A stretch of 64,000 nt of DNA. Origin: Apostichopus japonicus. Its lineage: Eukaryota; Echinodermata; Holothuroidea; Aspidochirotida; Stichopodidae. Shown piece after piece: positions 27,137 through 38,400 of this stretch. Within the stretch, counting starts at the first letter, position 1; every line of letters starts with the position of its first letter. The position numbers and the translations under genes are program-made. The stretch covers positions 4,148,001 to 4,212,000 of the forward strand of contig NC_092562.1 in NCBI RefSeq assembly GCF_037975245.1. Reading direction: 5' to 3'. The notes below the pieces were generated by a model. The model ran no database searches and was not told where the DNA came from. It was given only the letters and a program-made list of their open reading frames with translations.

Positions 27137-27523
27137 TTAAAGGAGCGTTTCGGATCCTGAAAATGGAGTTAAATGTCCTTTTAATTGGTGAATTTATTTA
27201 CTGAAGACAAAATTTGATAGTCGACCTAAGGATTTGAGGGAATGCTCGATCTTGTACTGAAGTGAACAAAACTGACCCCAAGTAATGTGTGCGCCCTCTA
27301 TTTGGGTGTTCATACAGGGTATTGTGTGCGAGCCGCAATTCAACATGTGGGGTTTTGGCTACGTCACTGGCATTGAACGTACGCGTGTATTAATTGTAAG
27401 AGACTTTCACGAATTAAACGACACGCGCATGGACATCTTTTGGTCATTACCTGTTTAGGAACTTCCCAGTTTAACCCACAAAATGGAGCAATTCTCCTAC
27501 CCTCATCCACAATAGTCCTTTAA
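27137..27523. mobile_element. Possible TTAA-flanked MITE
   Basis: The segment 27141-27519 begins AGGAGCG and ends AGTCCT, with TTAA directly outside each end (27137-27140 and 27520-27523). The end format AGG...CCT within TTAA matches the better supported pair at 28220 and 30790, but the inverted similarity of the ends is short and the interior differs. Confidence 0.4.
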
Positions 27524-28215
27524 CGAAACAAAATAAATTACCGTCCCTTCTGCACCAAATACGTGGTTAACATTATATGCCTCTAATGATGGCAGTTCTC
27601 TCCCCCTTGTAACAGCCCTGGCCCCCCCCCCCCCCGGTTGAAAAAAGAATGCCACTTCGTGCAATTGACTATCCAGAATCCGATGCAACTACCGTTACTG
27701 TAGGGGATTCATAAACCCAGAGTCATGTAAGAAGAATACACGATAATTCCTGCAACTCTAATCAATCGATTTATTGGTGTGATCTTTCATCCCCAATCTT
27801 TATTCCTTCTTGTTTCCCAACATCCATCCAAGATCCTTAACATGTATTGGGAAAATAGAGGGCGCTACGAGATTTGACTAATTTCTTTTCGTGGATATCA
27901 TCGGCCTCTACTGACGAATAGGCCCTTAAGATGATGAAGCTCTTGTCGTAGATTTAACATATTATTCCAGTATTACTGACTTGAAATTCGTATACCTCCG
28001 TGAAACGAAAATGAGTTCCTAGGCCTAGTATATACCGGTACGTCTTGTCAAAGTGTCCAAGGGTTGGAACAAGATATCCCATAGCGCCGGGACAGATCTT
28101 CAACTTATATGCCTACTTTATGAACGTACAAAATGAAATAGTTTAGTTCAGTTCAGCCTCAGTTCAGCCTCATTTAATTTCAACTTAACTACGTTTAGTA
28201 TTTTTCTTATCCTAC

Positions 28216-28579
28216 TTAAAGGCACTGAAGATTCGCCCCAAACAGCGTGCCTCGCTCTGAAAAAGTTAACTTTCCGTTGCTTGCAAGTGAAGTTTTCTTC
28301 TTGTCGCTACAATATGCAGACAGTAATGAAACGTGATACCTTGTTATCTTTATCTAGACCTGAGATGTACATCGCTGCTATGTTCACTGTGTTGTGGGTA
28401 TTGACCGTAGCTGTATGTATTGACTGTACACTAGTGTCTAATTACCGACGGTAGCACGCTGTGTGTGTATTTTCTGGGATCGATGGTGGTGTCTAACACT
28501 TCTTTTACACCTCATTCGAAACTAGGTCAGATTACCGGCATGAGACGTTTCTTTGTGCGCGAGTCTTCAAACCCTTTAA
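28216..28579. mobile_element. TTAA-flanked MITE, copy 1
   Basis: The element 28220-28575 (356 bp) starts AGGCACTGAAGATTCG and ends with an imperfect inverted copy (CGAGTCTTCAAACCCT). TTAA stands on both sides, the target duplication of piggyBac- and Kolobok-type transposases. The interior is non-coding. It is closely similar along its whole length to the reverse complement of 30790-31148. Confidence 0.8.
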
Positions 28580-29385
28580 TTTAGAGTCTACCTTCCAGCA
28601 GAGTAGTGGGGTTCCCGGATGTGATTTGAAGTGCCTTTCAAGTTTATATAAATCACAACTGTGCATGATATGTCTAATCAATCTGTCCTAAAGGCAGGTA
28701 CGAAATAATGGTTCTTGTCACTTATACACCAACCTTGAACCAGCTGCACACACGAGATAGCTTTGTGCTCAAAATCACGTGTTGTCGGGTTGATCTATTC
28801 ACAGGAAACCGAACTGTCATTTATCATCAAACGATCGTTTCAATGCACCGGCTGTTCTATGACGTAATATATGTAAAACAAGTTCCTTTTTGGATAATAC
28901 TCAAAGTTTCCCGTGGGTTCGGTAATTTTGTCATAAATTGTTAGCTGAGTATATATTGTGTGTCCGTCTCCGCAGTCCACAGTTTGAGCTATTGTTTCGT
29001 GGTCTGCATTGCGCAATGCAAACTGCCTTCTTCCGGTGCGAAATTGATACTTTGTATGAGGAACACTTCAAAATACATTGGCATATCAAGTGTCTAATGT
29101 TAGAATTACGCGTAATGATCCATCTGGACATAGTCAATGAAAGAAACGAAAATAGAAGCTAGCAATAGATCTTGTTGTCTTTCGCCTCTTGTCGTTGATT
29201 ATGTGAAAAGGTCTTTCAGTTAGATAGAAAAGGAAAAGGACAGCCCGTGAACTCTGAACGATATGTGGTCAGCTGATATCCTCATCTTACACTGACATTT
29301 CTGTCGCGCAACTAGTCCTAACATAGGTCTATTTCATATATGACTTAGGGGCCTAGGTTATTTCAAGTAGAACTCGATTTCAGAA
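28580..29385. promoter_or_regulatory. Upstream region of SLC38A9, likely contains its promoter
   Basis: This is the 800 bases between the TTAA element and the first SLC38A9 start codon. No TATA box or initiator could be assigned. Function is inferred only from position. Confidence 0.3.
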
Positions 29386-29462
29386 ATGATGGATCCTGAA
29401 ACAACCCGCGTCAACGAAAGAACTGGCTTATTGGACGAACAACTAAGGAATGTCAACTCTTC
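29386..29462 (+). CDS. SLC38A9: SLC38A9 exon 1 (start codon, predicted)
   Basis: It starts ATGATG and encodes 25 residues containing ERTGLL (11-16), an acidic dileucine signal of the form ExxxLL typical of lysosomal sorting. The donor TC/GTACGC is weak, but joining TC to exon 2 keeps the frame (SPSDMDQG) and brings the total to 553 residues. If this exon is wrong, translation can start at the in-frame ATG at 30670. Confidence 0.55.
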
Positions 29463-32400
29463 GTACGCACTTCACCTCTAAAACTTTGCTCCATTTGTTT
29501 CGAATTTCACATGGTCATTACGTCTAGGCCTAGGCTAGGCCTTCACTGTTTTCAGTGTGACTGTTACTTGTCAGTATCATCCTTAGGCGTAATGTAGCCA
29601 TGACCTAAGTTATGCTAGGCCTTGGCATGCCTAGAGACAAATATATCGATTCGTATGGAACAGGCCCCAAACATTGGTGTTGTGGGGCAGAGATGGAGTA
29701 AGGGTTATGTATTAGTGACCCCTATCCCACAAGAAAAACACTGAAATAGTATATCCACAGCTTACAATTACAAATGGGACTTGATCCATGTTGTCAGTAT
29801 CTATTGAATCATGTAAAGTAATGAATAACTATTTATAATAATAATAATCAGGACAAGCATGTTTGAAGTAGCCGAATGTAATGCATATGAACATAACATC
29901 TATCTTGTGAAATATTATTGCCCTTTCTATTTTTACCAAAATTAGATTTGGCTATGTCTTATTATTTTCATACAGCTTTGGGTGATGTGGGTAGTAGGAG
30001 GTTCAGCCTTAGACCATCAAGCAAATGTATATAAGGCTCAAACCTGTGAATCTTATACAAGAGTCAATTGACGCATATGAAATTCAAGGCCGCTGAAAGA
30101 ACAGCAACATACTTTGATTTGAAGCTGCAACTTCAGTTTCATATGAAAACAAATGCACTTGCACCTTGACCAAGTGTTGCAGTCATTGATCTACCTTGTA
30201 CACCCCAGTTTGCCCACAGCAGCCACCAATCGATAGGCTGATTGAGCGACTATATAAACACTGAAGCAAAATAATTTATGGTTGGATAAATCGTGTGCAG
30301 TGTCTGGTAGTGGTAGCTGCAAAAATATATGAAATTCCAAGGAAGTTAATTTCATATTCCAGATGAAAAAATTATGTGTTATTACTGTCTAGGTATTGAA
30401 ATTTATGTTTTGCTGAAGATGGGATTTGGAAAAAAAAAACATGCTGCGCCACTTTCTTTATTGATTTTGAAGGCTGCATGATACGCTTGAAGCTTTTAAA
30501 AAAAACCAGTTATCACAGATAACAGTTATACAAAGAGTTAATTTTCTTTATCAACTACCTGCATTTAATAATGATCCTAAGACTTACTAAAGACTCTCCT
30601 CTTTTCATTGTAGTCTAAGAGCCTCAGGTTAATGGAGATTTGTTTTTCTTCCATTTTAGCCCGTCAGACATGGACCAGGGGAAAGAAGAAGACCAGTCTG
30701 AAAATGGAACAGGTCAAAACAGCAAGAGAAGGTCAGCACAAAATTATCATATTTTTGTCAATCACCTTTTTAAGCTTGTTATCAATTAAAGGGTGTGAAG
30801 ACTCGTGCAAAAGAAACGTCTTATGCCGGTAATTTGACCTAGTTTCGAATGAGGTGTAACAGGAGTGTTAAACACCACCATCGAGCCCAGAAAATACACA
30901 CACAGCTTGCTACCGTTGGTAATTAGACACTAGTGTACAGTCAGTACATACAGCTGTGGTCAATACCCACAGCAAAGTTTACAAACGATACAGCCATGGA
31001 CATCTCAGGTCCAGCTCAAGATAACAAGGTATCACATTTCATTACTGTCTGCATTTTGTAGTGACACAAACAAAACGTCACTTGCAAGCAACAGAAAGTT
31101 AACTTTTTCAGATGGCCACACAAGGTTTGGGGAGAGTCTTCAATGCCTTTAAAGTAATTCTGATCCATTTTAACTCTGCACCAAGCTGACCAACATTCTC
31201 ACAACTTGTATAACCCTCAACCAACCTCAGAAAATCCCCCATTTGGCTGCAACTTAATCCATTCCAGAAATTTTGTGTGCTACAAATTGGATATAATTTG
31301 TGATTGTATTTGAGGTCTACGCCTATCAACCCAAAACAAACTTGAAACTGTTATTGGCCTTGCATCTTTTTCCTTTGTCCAATTTGACACTTTTCAAAAT
31401 ATTCCATAATTTGGACTGTTCAAAAGGACTATCACAATTTTTTGGTAGTAAGTTTGGTACCAGCAACCCACACCCCCCACCCCTCCCCCCTTCTCCTTTC
31501 CACCAACTTTTTGAGAAATCCTGGATGCACCACTGTTATATGACAGTTCATGTTTACTTTAGATTAGGGTGCAGTACAGTGCATAATTACAGAATAATTA
31601 CCATTACATTCTGCAATTGAGTAGGACTGTACTCTATCCAATTAAATCCATTTTATTTCTTGAATTTTAATTTGAAATAATTCTTTTTGCCCAATTTTCA
31701 GGAAGCCTTTCCATTACTCTTCAATACCGACATACATCCAAGATGAGGGCAGAGTTCAGACTCCGATCGAAACACACACAGCGGCTAATTACAGCAGATA
31801 TCGCTATTACAGCAAGCTGGGACATCATCAGGACAGCACTCTTGTAAGTTTGTAAAATTGAAATAGTTTTGCCCCAAACTTTACTAGCAAGTTAGAAGAT
31901 GAATGGCTCAGACTTCAACAACTATTGTACTATGTCGTCTCACTACAACCATATACTTTGGCAAATCTAAACATTTTATTTTCTACTGTACTTATACAAT
32001 ATTTCAACGTCTGACAAGTGAAGAGAGGAAGATGAACGAAGAACGAAGAAGATTAAAAACAACTCGAAAAGAGGAAATAAATTCCAATGAGATTTAAAGC
32101 TGTGTCCTCAAGGGTGCAAGCCCTGTGCTTTACTAACTCAGCTATCAAGCAATAGTAGGTATGGGATTGCTAAATAGCTATTTCTCTGCTGGGGGTGCCA
32201 ATAAGAGCCACCATGTCTTACATATTGTTCGACCAGGGATCAAAAATTTAAAATTATTTACTTCAAAACTTCCATAAATGTACCTTTTTTTTTTCCGTAG
32301 GCATTTGTAGAGTATGTCTGAGCATATTATTCTGTACAAATTGATATTTAACTGAACTTTGGTAGAACATCGGCCAGTGGCAGACAAACTAAAAGTTTTT

Positions 32401-35400
32401 TTTTTGAGGAACTCAAAGTAAGATTCCACACGTCTATGTGATCAGCACCGCCTAATACCTTACTCCTTATCACAGAAAGAGATCCTTGGCCTCAATTGAC
32501 TTGTGAACTTTCCATTTCCTTCTCATTTGCATTTGCTGTTCTCTCAATTCTTTATTTATCTTTACTTTTCTTTTTGTTTCAGGCCATTCCTGACCATGTC
32601 TTGCCCTCCTATATTTTCACCGTCAACGTTCCATTTCAGTCAGCAATCCGAGACAGCGAAGGCAAACAGAACAGTCTCGTGACCATGTAAGCCGCTTCGC
32701 TTTGAGAAAGTGAAAGTTCCCTCTTTTATAGATTTAAGCGGAGGTTGCTATGTAAACCTTAAACAAAAGCAAACCATTTGTATATATCTTTAATGAGCCA
32801 GATATTAATAGGTACATCAAATGCTACTTGACTTCGGTATGTAAACAAAGTCTGAACAAAGCATTGTTTTTCGGTTGGGCTATTGAAAAAGGAAAACGCA
32901 ATTAAGAACTGTGAGAGATAATTTAGGCCGACAGGATGACCAGCGGTTAGTTTGTGACTTCATAATCGCACGTAGTCAATCTATCAATTAAGAAGGTTAA
33001 GTGTCAATGATATCACATCAAGTGTTTTAATTAACACCTTGAAATTCCAATGTTCATAGAACCTAATGGTTAATTTTACTATATTCTATCACAAGAATCT
33101 TATAAGTTGCCATGAACTTGTCAAACCACGGTAGCATAAAGTATAAACTCTAACCTGTCTTTCAGCCATCACTGGCAACCATTCTAAGGTTGAACAAAAG
33201 TTCAACAGTGGTAATGGGAGAGCGCGGGAGTCTTTTTAGAGCACAAGACTTGTCAAAAATTACTCTCAAAGCCTCAGTCTTTCTATGAATTATGAAACCA
33301 CTTGTGAAAGTAGACTGCTTGTTAGTCCAAGGAGAGGCACTGTAGGCTTGCAGGATGATTAGAATAACCGAATTAGGTTTTTTTTGAGATTGTGAATTTC
33401 ATAATCCATACTTTGACCTATAACTAGGCCTGCAATCATACAACCCCAGTTGTTTCCACACATTTCTATCACAAGAATTACACAAGTTTTCTTAAGGGTA
33501 TGTAATGAAGGTAATGAACTGAAACAAAAAGTTGACCCTTATTCAGCTGTTGCCGTCCACCAACGTTGATCTGGATATTCTGACACGTAAATTAGGTCTT
33601 CTCTGAAGGGAAAAAACAGACTTTTTCGTTGCAAAGGTCACTTTTTGTGAAAGTTAAGATGGTGACTTGGGTTAAATCTGTTTGAAGCATCATCATTATT
33701 CATTTGATTTGCATGCTGTTATCATTTTGATATGAATATTTATGTAGGGTGTGCCTTATGGTAACCATATGAATATTTATATGGGGTGCGCCTTATGTTA
33801 AGCACATGAATATTATTATGGGGATGTGCCTTATGTTAAGCATATGAATATTTATATGGGGTGCGCCTTATGTTAAGCACATGAATATTTATATAGGATG
33901 TGCCTTATGGTAACCATACAGTATGAATATTTATATGGATGTGCCTCATGGTAAGCATATGAATATTTATATGGGGATGTGCCTTATGTTAAGCATATGA
34001 ATATTTATATAGGTGTGCCTTAAAGTAAGCAATTATCCTTGATATGGTTAAAAGTATTCTAGCTCTCTGCTCTTTTGATTGTGTATTTTGACAGATTCTC
34101 AATTTGGAACACAATGATGGGTACATCTTTATTGAGTATACCATGGGCTATTCATCAGGCAGGCTTGGCTATGGGTCTCTTTCTACTGGTTGCTATGGCT
34201 GGTATCACACTCTACACATGTTACAGGGTAGTTCAAAGCATCAGTAAAGAAGGTGATTAATTATTAAATATCTTGTTATGAATTTAAACAAAGTTGCAAA
34301 CCCCCGTCCCACTCCACCCTCACCCGCCATGTCACAGTCATCTCCTTAGCCACAATGTAAAAGCTAACCTCCACTGTAGAACTGTTTTCTATTGCTGAAA
34401 GTAAATTGCAAGTCGTACAGAGGACAAAAGATCCATACCTATTTGCTTCATGTGAAATCTAACCCTCTGATGATCATAATGGCTTACACCAACAAGAGAA
34501 AAATGACATTATCTTCCAGATGTTATGACTAGAATGAATTTTCAGTGGACTGGTGTCTTTTCCTCTTTTGAGTTTAACTTACTCTTTACTAATCACTCTC
34601 CCCCTTTAAGACAGTTAAGTGGGATAAGCCGGGTTACTTAAACTTAATTTAAAATGAGTTTGATGTATTTGAATATTTCTCAACTAATTATTACCAAAAG
34701 AGGTGAGGGGAGGCACATGTTGCATGGACAACCCTCTTTTGTCTTCACATGCGGTTCACTCGTTCATGCTAGAACGAAGGTGGTGGAACAGATCTCCAAG
34801 ACTTGGTCTTAGATCTCCCACCGAGAAGAAGGTACTCAAGGGAAAAGGCCAATTTTGTCCTCCTCCATTGTAAACTCTTTCTTCTTTTTTTCTGCTCTAG
34901 CTATTCAACCTTTTTAATTCTTGAAATGATCATTTTAGGAACCCCACAAGTACTGAAAAGTTCTCCCTCAGATGTAAATTTATTCCTCTGCCTTCATTTT
35001 TTCAGCCGGCTCTGCAGGCATGATGGAATTTTCGGACGTCTGTCGTTCGTACCTCGGCAGATGGGGAGAGATCATCAGTATTATATTTTCGTTGATAGCG
35101 TTGTTCGGAGCCATGATTGTCTACTGGGTGCTCATGTCAAATTTCCTCTTCAGTACCGTCTCTTTCATCCGTGGTTAGTTTCTCTCTAAAAATCTTCAAT
35201 TAAATAAAACCTGACTCTCACATCATCAGATGTCCTTGACAATTCCCCTTTTTCCATCATTTGTTCTATGATAGAATTGCTTTATTTTCGTCCAAAGACA
35301 AACTTTACTCGAAATGTATGTATATTTCTTAAACTAAATATCACTTTAGATGTTCTGTAATGCAGCATGGTTGTGTTAATTACATTTTTTTTAGTTTTAG

Positions 35401-38400
35401 TTTGTGTCACATGGTCGATACTGCAAAACAGTCTCTTATTTTGGGGGAAATAAATGTCACTTCTTAGCGTAGGTTTACAAAAATTTGCATAGGTGTAAGA
35501 CTAGGCCTACTTGCCCAATTTCAATATGTGAATCTTTTTAATAAGTGGTTATATTCATTGAATGGTAAAGGTTTAATTCTAACTACTTGCATCTATAAAT
35601 TTGTGTTTTAATAATCATATATTACATTCTTCTAGTCACCGGGATTGAATCTGGGTAAAAGGTGAATTGTGGTTATGTGATGTTATTTCATGTATCATTG
35701 CCAGCTGCTTCAGATATGCAGATTCTTTCTTGTAAATTTTGGAAAGTTTTTTCTTATGCTTGTTATTGAACTGGAAGATAGTTATTTCATTATGTTCAGC
35801 GGCTACATGTGTATGTAAAGGGCTCATAACTTATAACCTTACTTCTGCTGGTTATCCAATTTACAGTTTTTAACTTATTTTGAAGTTTGCTGCCATTTAG
35901 GCAAAAATTTCACTTGGGAAATTAATTTCTCTTGAATGAAACTCCTAAGATACCTATGCTGGCCATGGCTTAAACCCACAACATTCCAGATGTTAGGTTT
36001 CATTATTTCTCATGGCTATTATTATGATTTAATCAGTTTTTAAGTCTGTGTACATCTATAAATCATATCGTAGAACAGCTGGATGTTTAAGATGCCATGG
36101 ATTTTGGTAAACAACATATTTATTTTCTTGTCTTATACAGGAGAGATAGATGACACTATGGAAGACCATAACGGCACGAGCGTCAGATGTGACTTGCCCG
36201 CCTTCACTGGTAAATTATGAAATCTTTTTTTCTATGTTTTCAAGAATTACAAATTACCTGTCTGAATTTTCTCCCCAAGACCTAGTTTCTGAAGTCTTTG
36301 ATAGTTTGCTAGTTTACTCTTTTATCACCAAACCAATGGGTCTTTTTCCTCATATTGGATATATAGGCAAACAGTAGATTTGATAACCACACAGCCCTAA
36401 TTTATGTATTGCTTAATTGATACGGAAAGTGAATTTTAGTTCTGTCATCTTTTTATTTTTTTTAATTATTATTATTAATGTTAAAATAAGTTTTGTCAAT
36501 AGCCAAAGAAATTTGGAAAAATGTCTTCATTTATAACATTTTTTTATTCAGAGTTTTTGTGGTTTTGTTTTTCACAGAGTCCAGTGTTAATGCTACTTCA
36601 GATGTCTTTGACAAGGTTTGGAGTAAGACCCACACGGTCCCATTCTTCCTGCTTCTGTTCATCGCTCCTCTTATCAACTTTAAATCACCAACTTTCTTCA
36701 CCAAATTCAATGCCTTAGGTAATTGTCTTCGTTTGATCCACTGGTTTTCTTCTTCCTTTTGAGGTTTTATTTTATGTGTGTGTATGCGTGTGTGTGTGTG
36801 TTTGTAGGGGGGATTGGTTTATGTGGACTTTTTATCAGCTCAGATTAGTTGAATAGTGAAAAATGCCTCCTTTTGCAAACTGCTTAGTACTTACAATACG
36901 ACTAAATTTGCATATTCATATGCTTGGGGATTTCTCGATGGCGGTAGGGTTTCCAGTTTATTCAAAGCGGAGAGACAGAGAATGTTCAGCTTCCTGAGAA
37001 AGAGGTGCATTTGCTATGCACAGTTAGAGCTATATGTATTACAAGAAACATTTGGGTCAGCCATGAATACATTATGTCTCATATAGAGGTGTTTATGTTT
37101 GTCTTAATAATTTCCATATGTCATTTGGCGGTTATAATGGATATGATCACAGAGTTTTCATTCTATTATTTTAACTTGCAGGAACCCTTTCGGTAGCATT
37201 CCTCCTAATATTTATAACCATCAAGGCTTCAGAATGGGGCATTAATATCGACTTTGCGAACCAGGATGCTGTTAGTTACGTGTCACGTAAGTGAAAGTAA
37301 TGAATAAGTATCTGGTTGTTGATAAAACATAGTTTCAATAGTTTCGCCAGGGTTTAGGGATACTATGACATTGTTGTCTTCAGTATGAAATATTGTAAGA
37401 TTTTTTTTGTGTGAAATTTTGCAAATATTTGAAATAGTTCAAGATGTTCTTGGGATGTTTTCTCTGGTTTTCCTTCTGCTCTTGGACTTAACTTTATTGA
37501 TATTCTCCTCCTGTGTGATCATTGGTATTGATAATTATGTATCAAATGCTTGAAAATCAAGCCAACCATATTGCCAAATCAGGAAGATTATCAAATTTCC
37601 TGTAAATTTTTCACATTTACACATATTCAATACCCAGATGAAACGGGTGGCGGAATAACCTTATGACATTATTTTGGCAATTATGACCATAAGTTAACAA
37701 GTGTGTGTTTACAGGAGAAGTTAATTGATATGACCTTAAAAGAACCCAGAAGTATTTGTCATTTTATAGAAGTAATAGAAGGAAAATGTCTGCTCTTCTG
37801 AGTTAAGCACTATTGTCCAATCCATGGTTATTTCTCATATTGATTATTGTAACTCACTTTATATTGGTATCAACCATCATTTACATGATCAACTCCAATC
37901 TGTTCAAAATTTTGCTGCAAGAATGATTTATGGTAGAAGTAGATATGGTCATGTGACTGATCTATTCCATGATCTTCATTGGCTTAAAATCAAGGAGAGG
38001 GAGTACTTTCAAATTATATTGATTGTGTTTAAGTCTTATAGAGGACTGGGTCCTAATTATGTCCATGATATGTTGGTAACCTCTGACCGTATTAGAAATA
38101 AGTTAATGATAGAGCCTTGAGTTAAATCCTCCTATGGATATCGCTCGTTTGCGAAGGCTGGACCTAAAATGTGGAACAAGTTTCCTGACAGCCTTTAGGA
38201 AGTCCAAGATGCTGCTTCATTTAAGAGGCAATTAAAACAGTACTTATTTGTCAATGGTTCTGATTCCAGCCAGAATGTCAACCAGGTGTAACTTTTGTGT
38301 TGTTACTAAATATATTATTTGTTTTCCAGCATAGCAGTGCACACAGTTTTCTGTAGTTGTTGTGCTTATAAGAGTTTATTATTATTAGTTTCTTTTGAGA

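Noticed and set aside
31457-31534. Right end of a CAGTGGTGCATCCAGG-type MITE in SLC38A9 intron 2
   Set aside because: Only one terminus (CTGGATGCACCACTG) could be found, with no partner or target duplication, so its boundaries cannot be given.
34803-35189. 128-codon ORF overlapping SLC38A9 exon 6
   Set aside because: It is in a different frame from the exon, whose own frame gives an unambiguous SLC38A9 match.
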